Part shown: in pieces, positions 26,101 through 34,327 of the stretch
Numbering within the stretch: the first letter of the stretch is position 1
Layout of the letters: every line of letters begins with the position of its first letter
Source of the DNA: Pedobacter paludis
GTDB lineage: Bacteria; Bacteroidota; Bacteroidia; Sphingobacteriales; Sphingobacteriaceae
Direction: 5' to 3'
DNA: 64,000 nt
Assembly (NCBI RefSeq): GCF_003173575.1
Contig: NZ_QGNY01000003.1
Location: forward strand, 609,956 to 673,955
Notes under the pieces: generated by a model
What the model was told of the DNA's origin: nothing
The model's database searches: none
The model's input: the letters and a program-made list of their open reading frames with translations, nothing else
Made by a program: the position numbers and the translations under genes

Positions 26101-26365
26101 TGAGTTAAAAGAAATTTTGGCTAAAGCAAATGAAAGTATCACAGAGAAAAACATCATCGATGCAAATGGTAAACTCCACCGACCGGATAGGGTATTAATC
26201 AATGCCGATGAAGTAATCATTCTGGATTATAAGTTTACCTTAGAAGAAAGCGAGAAACACATTCAGCAGGTAGATAACTATCGGAACTTATTATCAGAAA
26301 TGGGTTATAGAAATATTAAAACCTATCTTTTTTACGCAGTTAAGGGCAAGTTGAAATTAGTATAA
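23129..26365 (+). CDS. AddA-like UvrD-family helicase-nuclease
   Basis: 1078 residues. Superfamily 1A helicase motifs are in order: Q/Walker A LQASAGSGKTFSLTA near 9, TFTNKATEEM near 49, Walker B FDEFQDTS near 392, GDTKQSIYRWR near 431, ITIHKSKGLAF near 765, and ATTRSKDYLY near 845. The C-terminus holds a RecB-like nuclease box (ILDYKF near 1032). It processes double-strand DNA ends for recombination, the RecBCD role, with the following gene as partner. The stop overlaps the start of the next gene by 1 base. The 1078 residues are close to the AddA/RecB length. No Chi-site information can be read. Confidence 0.88.
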   Translation: MPQPLKILQASAGSGKTFSLTAHYLTLLFSGENKYREILAVTFTNKATEEMKSRILEVLVGLAQGNPSKKIDDYRKLIIVAYPLLSAQELQVKADKIYRKILHDYSRFSVSTIDGFVQKVIRGFAFELGLNADYNLEMNYDKVKDDLVNKLDDALNDNKQLLQWIIDLAIERISDNKSWNYKIELYNLIGEIFSERFQIFESAVEELGLENIDELFKKYISVTKEEIKNFESEIIQLATDAHEALEVLGVENDQLKGKSRSPLTKLITVARGDFSKIEPIFSLIDEPDDWFQKNATIAEVYETVNPILRKIKSHYLTHLPNYQLAIAFNKNLYYLRLMQEIAVLLKEYRAENDNLLISDAQKLISGITEDAGDNPSFIWEKVGNRYRNFLFDEFQDTSTSQWGSFKSLLTNAIATPSLDLTDHLIVGDTKQSIYRWRNGDWNILHKHAKLDVGVHNVIEESLEENYRSAENIITFNNFLYKFIPLTLQNELNQNLESKPESILTWWNTQNYDSIITDIYAGSTQNFATNTLKGGTIKIKKFGKDHAPDEARFTETVFRDIALNDVIDEIFHLKNEQHYALKDIAILVRSNSEAMLTVQKLMEQKLPVLSGDALLISNNSAVQLIINTLKALIGLDSQTALYKANCIALYHALHEKEANANHYLNLNNVSLSSLTKVLPQSLCENWQSWLQLPLPELVEILVEAYNLNNLTQHLPYLLAFRDLTANAGKLGEKGIIAFLTWWDEDGVKKSLPSPEGADAIQIITIHKSKGLAFRAVFVPFCNWEVKGKTNSTFWVSSEDTVYKELRGIPLKYNKDLADSSIAKAYYEELLYNNMDALNMLYVATTRSKDYLYIATMGKAEPKGNKEVNLSNMGDVINLTFDNEFDENGIYEIVDYVPNESKINESNFINLKSYPTTTRLSELYIPSEEKHLKHLVNIEKSGRKGSLLHDILASAGTEKGVNDYTTNLVLQGIIKEEEKQKLIDSALEVLNHPELKEILAKANESITEKNIIDANGKLHRPDRVLINADEVIILDYKFTLEESEKHIQQVDNYRNLLSEMGYRNIKTYLFYAVKGKLKLV

Positions 26366-29241
26366 TGAAGATGCAGATGAAACCATTTTTACAAGAAGTT
26401 GCGGAAGATTTAGTTGTTAGGTTTGGAAATGAGCTGGAAAATTGCGCCATTGTTTTCAATAATAAACGACCATCTGCTTATTTGCAAAAACACTTTGCAG
26501 ATATTATTGGAAAGCCTTTCTTTAGTCCTGCTTTTTTTACTATACAGGAATTTTTTGCTTGCTCTACAAGTTATAAAATAGCCGATTTCTATTTACAGTT
26601 TTTTACGCTTCACCGAATATACAATCAACTTTTGGCAGAGGAAAAACTGGAAACCATTTCCAGTCATAAGTTTTTTCCATTAGCCAAAATTATTCTCAGC
26701 GATTTTAACCAGATAGATGCTGATTTAGTAGATGCAGGAAAGTTATACCGAGATTTGGAAGACATTTCGGTTATTAATCAGGATTTCGATTATTTAAGTC
26801 CAGAACAGTACCAGTTTCTATCTCAATTCTGGACCTCATATTCTGAAGGCAAGCATAAAAAGCAACAGGAGTTATTTATTAAAATGTGGCGTAGAATGCC
26901 AAAACTGTATAATAAATTCCATTCTGCATTAAAAGAACAAGGTTATTTAACCAATGGTTCAGTTTATCGCCACTTGGCTGATGATATAACAAGTCATCAA
27001 GAGTTTATCTCGAATTTTGACAAAGGCAAAATTATTTTTGTGGGTTTTAATGCACTAAGCAGTGCCGAAGCTAAAATATTTACACAATTACAAGAGGCTG
27101 AAAAAGCTTTGTTTTATTTTGATGCAGATAGTTATTATTTAGACGATGTTGCTCAGGAAGCAGGTTTGTTTTTAAGAAAAAACCTCAATCAGATCGGTTT
27201 AAAAAATGAGTTTTCCGAGCGGGAAAGCCTGATGAAAACTGGTGAACACTCTGTTAATGTTTTCAAGATACAGGGGCAATCTGCTCAGGCCAAAATATTG
27301 AATAATATTTTAGAGCAGGATTACACTAATACTGAAACCGTAGGCAAAACGGTTGTAGTTTTGGCTGATGAAAGTTTGCTTATCCCTACTTTACAAACCA
27401 TTCCAACAAGTTACAATGGTTCAGCAATAGATCTTAACGTAACGATGGGCTTTGCTTTATCTACCTCAAGTATTTTTGGCTTGGTCGATTTGTGGCTAAC
27501 CAGTCAACTGGAAATTTTACAGTCTGATAAAGTTACCTACAAAAATGTTGAAGCATTTTTAACGCATCCACTTTCGGGCTTATCCCAAAAAATGCGTGAT
27601 AAAATCCTGACTGCCTTACTGGATGAAAACCAAGTTGAAATTGATCATAAGCGCCTGCTTAGACAAAGTGGTTTGTTCGAAGTTTTTTATAGAAAAATTG
27701 AAACCCCACAATCGGTGGTCACCAATTTGTTAGAAGTTTTAGAGTTTGTATTAACACGATTATCGAACGCGAAAACACTTAAAAAAATTGATGCCGAACT
27801 TTTTGTAAAAACGATTCAGGAGCTAAATCGACTGCACGATACGTTCAATAATCACATCGGTAAAGAGGAAATTCCATTTGTAATTTATCTGGTTCAAAAA
27901 TCGTTGCAGGCTATTGCGGTTCCACTTTCTGGCGATATACTAAATGGCATTCAGGTAATGGGACTGCTTGAAACCCGAAACCTGAACTTCGATAAAGTTG
28001 TAATTTTGGGCTTTAATGAAGGTATTATCCCGAAATCTTCTATTGGAAATAGTTTCATTCCAGATTCCATTCGCAGGGTTTATGGTTTACCTGTTTTAGA
28101 AAATCTCGATGCCATTTCGTCTTACATGGTTTACCGATTGATGCAACGGGCAAAAAACATCAACTTTGTTTACAACAGCCTAACAGATGAATCTACATCG
28201 GGCGAAGCAAGTAGGATTTTAAAGCAACTGGAATATGAAAGTGGTTTCAATTTTACTTATAACGAACTAAATCTCGAGGTAAAAACGGAACAATTTAAAG
28301 ATGTTCAGATCGAGAAAAAAGATAATGCATTTATTCAGGAAACATTGCAAAAGTATCTTGATAAAAAGAAAATTCTTTCTCCATCCGCTTTAACGCAGTA
28401 CATATCCAATCCGATAGATTTCTTCTTCAATTATGTTGCTGGAATTAAAGAACCGAAAGAAATTAGCGCTGTTGTAGAAGCCAACGAAATTGGGTCAATT
28501 TTGCACAAGGTAATGGAGTATTTTTATGAAGATTTAAGAAGCGCAGAAATTACCGATGTACGCATCAAAGAACGTAGAAAAGTAGTACCACAACTTATTC
28601 AGAAAGCCTTTAATGCCGTAATGTTTAATCATCCAGATAAGGTAATGGAATATAAAGGCATGCAAAAAGTTATCTTAGCTATAGTTGATGCTTACGTGAA
28701 CATTATTTTGAATCAGGATATTTCACAAACGCCTTTCACAATTATTAGTCTAGAGCAAAAAGTAGAAGCCGAAATCAGTTTCCAGTTAAATGGAAAAGAA
28801 GAAAGCGTTAAAATCTTTGGTTATATTGATCGGGTTGATGTTAAAGATGGTGTTACAAAAATCGTCGATTACAAAACAGGAAGTGATAAACTGGCTTTCA
28901 AAGATGTTGATGAGCTTTTCAATTCGGATGGAAAACACATTAACAAAGCTTTAATACAAACCTTGCTATACACTTACGCTTACGAGCAGTCTGCAGGCAA
29001 AACCTGTGTAGAACCGAATTTGTACATCGTAAAAACCATGAATGACCCAATTTATGGTGGGGTTTGGTTTAAATCTAACCGCCAGGTTTTACGTGGCGAT
29101 TTCCTTGAAGAAATTAAGCCATTGTTTTTAGCCAAGCTTAGAGAAAAACTTGCCGAGTTGTTTGGTGCGCCATATTTCAAAGCCAGCGAAGTTCCTGATA
29201 ACTATAAGTATTCTATTTATAAAACGCTGTTTGGGAGGTGA
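26365..29241 (+). CDS. AddB-like PD-(D/E)XK nuclease family protein
   Basis: 958 residues. It is coupled by 1-base overlap to the AddA-like gene. An N-terminal inactive helicase-like region has AIVFNNKRPSAY in place of a good Walker A. A middle region follows with LETRNLNFDKVVILGFNEGIIP (about 533-554), then a C-terminal nuclease domain with LSPSALTQYISNPIDFFFNYV near 671, EANEIGSILHKVMEYFYE near 706, and KIVDYKTGSDKL near 830 (Asp, Lys). This is the AddB/RexB pattern. AddAB would be the end-resection nuclease of this organism. I see no cysteines of an iron-sulphur cluster, as in some Bacteroidota AddB. Confidence 0.85.
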   Translation: MKMQMKPFLQEVAEDLVVRFGNELENCAIVFNNKRPSAYLQKHFADIIGKPFFSPAFFTIQEFFACSTSYKIADFYLQFFTLHRIYNQLLAEEKLETISSHKFFPLAKIILSDFNQIDADLVDAGKLYRDLEDISVINQDFDYLSPEQYQFLSQFWTSYSEGKHKKQQELFIKMWRRMPKLYNKFHSALKEQGYLTNGSVYRHLADDITSHQEFISNFDKGKIIFVGFNALSSAEAKIFTQLQEAEKALFYFDADSYYLDDVAQEAGLFLRKNLNQIGLKNEFSERESLMKTGEHSVNVFKIQGQSAQAKILNNILEQDYTNTETVGKTVVVLADESLLIPTLQTIPTSYNGSAIDLNVTMGFALSTSSIFGLVDLWLTSQLEILQSDKVTYKNVEAFLTHPLSGLSQKMRDKILTALLDENQVEIDHKRLLRQSGLFEVFYRKIETPQSVVTNLLEVLEFVLTRLSNAKTLKKIDAELFVKTIQELNRLHDTFNNHIGKEEIPFVIYLVQKSLQAIAVPLSGDILNGIQVMGLLETRNLNFDKVVILGFNEGIIPKSSIGNSFIPDSIRRVYGLPVLENLDAISSYMVYRLMQRAKNINFVYNSLTDESTSGEASRILKQLEYESGFNFTYNELNLEVKTEQFKDVQIEKKDNAFIQETLQKYLDKKKILSPSALTQYISNPIDFFFNYVAGIKEPKEISAVVEANEIGSILHKVMEYFYEDLRSAEITDVRIKERRKVVPQLIQKAFNAVMFNHPDKVMEYKGMQKVILAIVDAYVNIILNQDISQTPFTIISLEQKVEAEISFQLNGKEESVKIFGYIDRVDVKDGVTKIVDYKTGSDKLAFKDVDELFNSDGKHINKALIQTLLYTYAYEQSAGKTCVEPNLYIVKTMNDPIYGGVWFKSNRQVLRGDFLEEIKPLFLAKLREKLAELFGAPYFKASEVPDNYKYSIYKTLFGR

Positions 29242-29645
29242 TTTGGCTAAAGCCAGTTTGTTTTCTCATTATTATCCGTTGGTTGAAACCAACGGCAATG
29301 AATACCTAAAATTGATATAAAACATTCATTTCTTTGCCGTCTGGCTTTAGCCGACGGAACAAAAAAATTCTTACATTGGCTTTAGCCAAAAAATAAATTA
29401 TGTCGTTGGTTGAAACCAACGGCAATGAATATCAGCAGTCGCCATTGCAAAATTGCTATTGGCATTATCTATTTCCTTGCTTTTGGCTTTGGATTAAAAA
29501 CAAAAGCCGTTGGTTGAAACCAACGGCAATGAATATCAAAAATCTCTATAAAATTGGTAATTGGCATTATATTTTTCTTTGCCGTCTGGCTTTAGCCGAC
29601 GGAATAAAAAAAATTCTTACATTGGCTTTAGCCAAAACATAAATT
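29241..29645. repeat. Palindrome cluster (two motifs) upstream of an IS200/RAYT-type transposase
   Basis: Motif A, CCGTTGGTTGAAACCAACGG, occurs at 29276-29295, 29403-29422 (first base T) and 29507-29526, each followed by CAATGAATA. Motif B, CCGTCTGGCTTTAGCCGACGG-like, occurs at 29337-29357 and 29582-29602, and a shorter TTGGCTTTAGCCAA at 29376-29389 and 29622-29635 (variant at 29243-29256). The A and B units alternate up to the transposase start. Confidence 0.9.
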
Positions 29646-30080
29646 ATGTCGTATGTAAAAATTTGGGTTCACTTGGTGTTCTCAACTAAAAACCGACATC
29701 CCTATTTAACAAGAAATATCCGCTACAAACTTCAAAATCACATTATTGAAAATTGTAAGGAAAAATCAATTTTTCTGAAAGCCATTAATGGTTATACAGA
29801 ACATTTACATTGCTTAATATCGATTGGAAAAGAACAATCAATAGCCAAAATTGCACAACTTATAAAAGGAGAGTCGGCATATTGGATAAACAAAAACAAT
29901 TTAACAGATGAAACATTTGTTTGGCAAGATGATTATTTTGCAGTTTCCGTTAGTGAATCCAATTTAGAGGTTGTTTGTAGTTACATTAAAAACCAGGAAA
30001 ACCATCACAGTAAAAAATCTTTTGATGAAGAAGTAAAAGAGTTCTCCGATAAATATAAATTTGAATTAAGAAAAGAATAA
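29646..30080 (+). CDS. IS200/IS605-type TnpA, REP-associated tyrosine transposase-like
   Basis: 144 residues, full-length for the Y1 family. The HUH motif is HLHCLISI near 52 and the YIKNQENHH segment near 112 carries the catalytic Tyr. Y1 transposases cut single-stranded DNA next to hairpins. No tnpB follows. It sits directly behind a cluster of short palindromes (29241-29645), as REP-associated transposases (RAYTs) do, so it probably handles these dispersed elements rather than a classical IS. The ATG at 29646 is 4 bases after the repeat's end. Confidence 0.87.
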   Translation: MSYVKIWVHLVFSTKNRHPYLTRNIRYKLQNHIIENCKEKSIFLKAINGYTEHLHCLISIGKEQSIAKIAQLIKGESAYWINKNNLTDETFVWQDDYFAVSVSESNLEVVCSYIKNQENHHSKKSFDEEVKEFSDKYKFELRKE

Positions 30081-30081
30081 A

Positions 30082-30639
30082 ATGCTTACCCTCAACTTCA
30101 CTAAATTTCCAAACCTCGAAACCGAAAGATTAATTCTTCGCGAACATGCGCTTTCTGATGCCGAAACCTTATTCGCCATGCGCACTAACGAAACGGTAAT
30201 GAAATACATTGATAGGGAAAGGCCAAAAGACTTACTTGAAATTAAAACCTTCATCACCACATTTAACGAGGGTTTCGAAAATGGCGATAACTTGGCTTGG
30301 GTAATTGCGCTGAAAGAAAACCCTAATCAAATGATTGGCTCAATTGGTTATTGGCGAACAGATTACGCTAACCATAGGGCTGAGATTGGCTACATGCTGC
30401 ATCAAGATTATTGGCGTAAAGGGATTATTTCAGAAGCACTAAAAAGAACAATCGACTTTGGTTTTGAAGATATGAATCTGCATACCATTAAGGCAAATAT
30501 TAATACAGGAAACGATGCATCCAGACAAATGCTCATTAAACATGGTTTCGTTAAGGAAGCACATTTTAGACAGGATTATTACTTTAGAGGACAATTTTTA
30601 GATAGTGAGATATATGGGTTATTGAATCCTAATCATTAA
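30082..30639 (+). CDS. GNAT-family N-acetyltransferase (RimJ/RimL type)
   Basis: 185 residues. The start FPNLETERLILREHALSDAETLF is the RimJ/RimL beta-1 signature, followed by GSIGYWRTDY, AEIGYMLHQDYWRKGIISEALK near 95 (acetyl-CoA loop Q/R-x-x-G-x-G/I) and IKANINTGNDASRQMLIKHGF. Such enzymes acetylate protein N-termini or small molecules. It begins 1 base after the transposase's stop but is a normal chromosomal gene. Confidence 0.88.
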   Translation: MLTLNFTKFPNLETERLILREHALSDAETLFAMRTNETVMKYIDRERPKDLLEIKTFITTFNEGFENGDNLAWVIALKENPNQMIGSIGYWRTDYANHRAEIGYMLHQDYWRKGIISEALKRTIDFGFEDMNLHTIKANINTGNDASRQMLIKHGFVKEAHFRQDYYFRGQFLDSEIYGLLNPNH

Positions 30640-30668
30640 ATCAAACCATAAAATTTTTATATTTGAGT

Positions 30669-30869
30669 ATGTATCGTTTAGATAGAACAGCATTTAAGGC
30701 ACAGACAGCAGAAGAAGCAAGTAAAGCTGATCAGATTTATTATAAAAATTTAACTTGGCAGGAACGTTTAAAAATTGCGAACTATTTAAATAGCGTTGCT
30801 TATAATTATCCGGTAAACAATCTTCCAAAAATGGATAAATCTGCATTTACAGTGCGGAGTAGAAAATAA
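30669..30869 (+). CDS. Small protein of unknown function
   Basis: About 66 residues from the ATG at 30669 (a TTG at 30663 also in frame). It begins MYRLDRTAFKAQTAEEAS. A Trp-Gln-Glu-Arg-Leu segment (LTWQERLKIANYLNSVAY) looks like a helix typical of small partners of nucleotidyltransferase or toxin genes. It overlaps the start of the broken nucleotidyltransferase gene by 1 base, so it was the first gene of a two-gene unit whose second gene is now broken. Confidence 0.7.
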   Translation: MYRLDRTAFKAQTAEEASKADQIYYKNLTWQERLKIANYLNSVAYNYPVNNLPKMDKSAFTVRSRK

Positions 30870-31138
30870 TGGGCAACATTTTCAATGATGACTTTAGAGA
30901 ATTTATCCAGGCACTAAACAACAATGGTGTAAAATATATTTTAGTTGGAGTATATTCAGTAATTCTTCATGATATCCAAGAACAACAGTAGATATGGATA
31001 TTTGGATGGAAAGAAAGCGAAGAAAATTACAAAAAAATTTTTCATGCCTTTTACCAATTTGGAATGCCTGTTTTTGACATGTTAGCAAAGAAAGCATCTG
31101 CAAGAGCAAAAGACCTTAATGATTTAGAAAATTTATAA
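30869..31138 (+). pseudogene. Broken nucleotidyltransferase gene
   Basis: From the ATG at 30869 the frame reads MGNIFNDDFREF then VKYILVGVYSVILHD, the start of a DUF6036/MNT-like nucleotidyltransferase (normally LVGGYSVILHG). It then stops after a lost base. The next frame carries TTVDMDIWM (the DxD metal site), and a third carries the family's end, KKASARAKDLNDLENL. So at least two frameshifts and an internal deletion have removed it. Its upstream partner at 30669-30869 is intact. Confidence 0.78.
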
Positions 31139-31139
31139 T

Positions 31140-31496
31140 ATGCTTAAAACTGCAACTCCAATTCTAGCATCTTTAAATGCAGAAGAAACCATAAAATTCT
31201 ATACCGAAAAACTTGGCTTCACCTTCCACAACAATTGGGATGGCTATGTAATTTTTAGTAAAGATGCAATCAGTATTCACCTTTGGCCAACGGATGATGA
31301 AAGTATTCCGAAAAACACAGGCTGCTACATTTATGTAACAGAAGTTGATCAGCTATATGAAGAATACACCAAACAAAACGTTATACACCCAAACGGAAAG
31401 CTAAAAAATATGCCTTGGGGCATGCGTCAGTTTTCTATTCTAGATAATAGTGGCAACATCATCCATTTTGGAGAAGATATTTCGGAAAAAGATTAA
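31140..31496 (+). CDS. VOC-family (glyoxalase/bleomycin-resistance-like) protein
   Basis: 118 residues, with the VOC layout: PILASLNAEETIKFYTEKLGFT near 7, ISIHLWP, CYIYVTEVDQLYEEY, PWGMRQFSILDNSGNIIHFGE. The Glu near the end (FGE) and the His of ISIHLW are candidate metal or ligand residues. The bleomycin-resistance-like subgroup binds drugs without catalysis; other members are dioxygenases. Exact role unknown. The ATG lies 1 base after the stop of the pseudogene. Confidence 0.83.
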   Translation: MLKTATPILASLNAEETIKFYTEKLGFTFHNNWDGYVIFSKDAISIHLWPTDDESIPKNTGCYIYVTEVDQLYEEYTKQNVIHPNGKLKNMPWGMRQFSILDNSGNIIHFGEDISEKD

Positions 31497-31662
31497 AATA
31501 TAATACAATTACACCTCACCTAAAAATATTCGCAATATTATTTTTAAATATTGGTTAATCGAAACAAACGCTCAAAGATTTGACTGAAAAAATAGGCCTA
31601 ATCAACCATAATTATTACAAAATACAGGCATTTTTGCCTTTGGTTTCAATGCTATTAATAAT

Positions 31663-31670
31663 TATATTTG
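31663..31670 (+). promoter_or_regulatory. Promoter of pdhB
   Basis: TATATTTG (31663-31670) matches TAnnTTTG, with TTTG at 31639-31642 and a 20-base spacer. The ATG follows 21 bases later. Confidence 0.75.
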
Positions 31671-31691
31671 CCACCGTTATTAAAATTTACA

Positions 31692-32678
31692 ATGAGAGAA
31701 ATCCAATTTAGAGAAGCACTACGCGAAGCCATGAGCGAAGAAATGCGTAAAGATGACCGCGTTTTTTTATTAGGTGAAGAAGTAGCAGAATATAACGGAG
31801 CGTACAAAGTAAGTCAAGGCATGCTTGAAGAATTTGGTGCGAAACGCATTATTGATACCCCAATTGCCGAATTAGGTTTTGCAGGTATTGCAACAGGAGC
31901 CGCAACAGCTGGCCTTGTTCCAATTGTAGAGTTTATGACATTCAACTTCTCATTAGTCGCAATCGATCAAATTATTAACGGTGCTGCTAAAATATTATCA
32001 ATGAGTGGTGGTCAGTTCTCTTGCCCTATGGTTTTCCGCGGCCCTACAGGTAATGCTGGTCAATTGGGTGCACAACACTCTCAAAACTTCGAAAACTGGT
32101 TTGCAAACACTCCAGGCTTAAAAGTTGTAGTTCCATCTACCCCTTACGATGCAAAAGGATTATTAAAACAATCAATTATCGATCAAGATCCAGTTATCTT
32201 TATGGAATCTGAGGTAATGTACGGTGATAAAGGAGATGTTCCTGCAGAAGAATATTACATCGAACTAGGCAAAGCAAACATAACAAAAGAAGGTACAGAT
32301 GTAACCATTGTAACTTTTGGTAAAATGTTAACCCGCGTTGTAAACCCAGCTGTAGAAGAATTAACCAAAGAAGGTATCAACGTAGAAGTAATCGATTTAC
32401 GCACTGTTCGCCCTATCGATTACGACACCATCATCGCTTCGGTTAAAAAAACCAACCGTTTAGTTGTAGTAGAAGAAGCTTGGCCTTTGGCCTCTCTATC
32501 GGGCGAAATTGCTTTTATGGTTCAAAAACATGCATTCGATTATTTAGATGCACCGGTTTTACGTATTACTTGCGCCGATGTTCCACTTCCATACTCGCCT
32601 ACTTTAATTGCTGCCAGCTTACCAAATGCAGAACGCGTTGTTAAAGCGGTAAAAGAAGTAATGTACGCAACAAAATAA
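31692..32678 (+). CDS. pdhB: Pyruvate dehydrogenase E1 component beta subunit
   Basis: About 328 residues from the ATG at 31692; a TTG at 31668 lies inside the promoter and is rejected. The start MREIQFREALREAMSEEMRKD and VFLLGEEVAEYNGAYKVSQG are the E1-beta thiamine-diphosphate domain. PIVEFMTFNFSLVAIDQI and FRGPTGNAGQLGAQHSQ continue it. The C-terminal domain starts near TIVTFGKML and ends with PLPYSPTLIAASLPN. It decarboxylates pyruvate with the alpha subunit, encoded elsewhere. It has its own promoter. Confidence 0.95.
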   Translation: MREIQFREALREAMSEEMRKDDRVFLLGEEVAEYNGAYKVSQGMLEEFGAKRIIDTPIAELGFAGIATGAATAGLVPIVEFMTFNFSLVAIDQIINGAAKILSMSGGQFSCPMVFRGPTGNAGQLGAQHSQNFENWFANTPGLKVVVPSTPYDAKGLLKQSIIDQDPVIFMESEVMYGDKGDVPAEEYYIELGKANITKEGTDVTIVTFGKMLTRVVNPAVEELTKEGINVEVIDLRTVRPIDYDTIIASVKKTNRLVVVEEAWPLASLSGEIAFMVQKHAFDYLDAPVLRITCADVPLPYSPTLIAASLPNAERVVKAVKEVMYATK

Positions 32679-32962
32679 TTAAAATGTCGGTCTGAGCTTG
32701 TCGAAGACCTAGAATATATAAATCCTCCAAAGCAATTTGGGGGATTTTTGCGTTATACTGCGACCTATTTGGTATAGCCTTCGATAGAACAATTCTTGAA
32801 AAAGCCGATTTAGAACCGCTTACAACTATTCTATTGATCCCGATAACAACCGAATTAAAAAGCAAGGTTTTCAAAATCTGGATTGGCTGGCCTTCTGCAT
32901 AAATACGATATTTCAATCAGCGAATAAATATTTCAGATTTTTTGTAATTTCATAACAAGATT

Positions 32963-33337
32963 ATGGAAAAACCTGAACCAAAAACCATCGACGAGTATAT
33001 TGCTCACTTCCCAGCAAAAACGCAAAAGATTTTACAAGAAGTTAGAGAAACCATTCAACAGGCAGTACCAAACGCTACAGAAGTAATCAGCTATAAAATG
33101 CCAGCTTTTAAACAGCAAGGAATTTTGGTTTATTTTGCTGGTTATGCGAAACATATTGGTTTTTATCCAACAGGCTCGGGCATCGATGCCTTTCAACATG
33201 AATTTGGCAATTACAAATGGAGCAAGGGAGCCGTGCAGTTTCCAATTGATAAACCAATGCCCCTAGATTTAATTACGAGAATTACCAAGTTTAAGGCAGA
33301 AAGGGATTTGGAGAAAGTTGCGAAGAAGAAGTCTTAA
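32963..33337 (+). CDS. DUF1801-domain protein (YdhG/CyaY-like fold)
   Basis: 124 residues. The DUF1801 signature is IDEYIAHFPAKTQKILQEVRETI, then AVPNATEVISYKMPAFKQQG near 45 and IGFYPTGSGI near 69. Members with this fold (YdhG in Bacillus) are suggested iron or other ligand carriers. Function in this organism unknown. The stop overlaps the convergent lipoprotein gene by 4 bases. Confidence 0.88.
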   Translation: MEKPEPKTIDEYIAHFPAKTQKILQEVRETIQQAVPNATEVISYKMPAFKQQGILVYFAGYAKHIGFYPTGSGIDAFQHEFGNYKWSKGAVQFPIDKPMPLDLITRITKFKAERDLEKVAKKKS

Positions 33338-33906
33338 GTTATCCAGAGTTCTTCTTTCTTATCAAAAGTCCAAATTCCTTTAATTTTCTTAGCATAGATG
33401 TAAGTACCCATTCCCCAGCCTCTTCCTACGCCAACCGTTTTGCTTTGTTCAAAATAGTATTGGGCACGATTTCTTTGATAATTAAAAATTACACGACTAA
33501 AAGTTAAATTGCCGTTGTAATTCGAATCTAATTCTGCAACATTTTTAGACGCTTTTATAATTTCGAATCCGACTATATCTTTAAAATTTTTAAAGGTTTC
33601 AAATTGGAAAGGCACAGTTTTTTTAATCAATTTTCCTGCCGTATCGCTATGTGCAAATCTAAATTCACCCATAGATAAAAGTGAGTCTGTTACCGTATAT
33701 TTCCTTAATCTTTTTGTTATTTTTAATGGAAGATGATGTACTTCAGCTTGCATGTCTTTAAAGTCATTTTCCGACACCCAATAGATTCCATTTGCAAAAG
33801 TGTTAAGTATTACCTGAACTTCTTCATTAACATTCTCTTTTTTCTCAGGTGCTTTATTTGTACACCCGAAACAAAATACCAACAGAATAACGATTACATT
33901 TTTCAT
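33334..33906 (-). CDS. Putative lipoprotein of unknown function
   Basis: 190 residues. A lipoprotein signal ends at FCFGC (Cys near 15). The mature protein starts TNKAPEKKENVNEE. A mixed beta/alpha domain follows with no named family seen (e.g. FKDIVGFEIIKASKNV, GVGRGWGMGTYIYAKK). It is convergent with the DUF1801 gene, overlapping by 4 bases. Confidence 0.75.
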   Translation of the reverse strand: MKNVIVILLVFCFGCTNKAPEKKENVNEEVQVILNTFANGIYWVSENDFKDMQAEVHHLPLKITKRLRKYTVTDSLLSMGEFRFAHSDTAGKLIKKTVPFQFETFKNFKDIVGFEIIKASKNVAELDSNYNGNLTFSRVIFNYQRNRAQYYFEQSKTVGVGRGWGMGTYIYAKKIKGIWTFDKKEELWIT

Positions 33907-34327
33907 TTTATAAATATGATGCGATTATTTGGCTTTTCCATAACTTCTACCTTTCTCTGCACTATGCAACTAAAAATAGCAGCAATATCCCATTTACCTA
34001 AACGGGATTGAAGCGGTATACTTTTAAAATAGCAGCAACCCTGAATATATTGTCATGCTGAGGCACGAAGCATCTGCAAACGATGAAACAGATGCTTCGT
34101 GCCTCAGCATGACAGAAGTAGTTTTTAAAAGATTTAGCGCAAAGCCCGACTAACAAAAAACAAAGCCTCTGCCTTTGCTTTTCAAAAAAGGAGATTATAA
34201 AATCATTTAATCATTCAAATCCCGCTACGCGTAGCGATTAACTACGTACAAATTTGGTGGAAAAATCATCTTAAAAATCCTTAAATCCCGCAAATCCTGA
34301 TTAGCTTTGCCACTTTAATTTTTGAAT
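33907..34327. other. Intergenic region with a composite repeat
   Basis: From 34000 to 34150 it holds a dispersed composite repeat with a 26-base inverted repeat inside. The rest is the upstream region of tex. No gene is supported. Confidence 0.7.
34000..34150. repeat. Composite dispersed repeat, copy 1, with 26-base inverted repeat
   Basis: It starts AAACGGGATTGAAGCGGTAT and ends AAAGATTTAGCGCAAAGCCC with GAC (34150). Within it, arms at 34051-34076 and 34089-34114 are perfect complements (26 bases, starting TGTCATGCTGAGGCACGAAG) around a 12-base loop. A partial copy lacking the first arm is at 38901-38990. Confidence 0.85.

Noticed and set aside
29400..29642. 80-residue open frame inside the palindrome cluster
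   Set aside because: It is read entirely from the repeats.
29241..29645. Repeats resembling a short CRISPR array
   Set aside because: The units are perfect palindromes of two kinds with irregular spacing, no constant spacer length and no cas genes; they fit REP-type elements.
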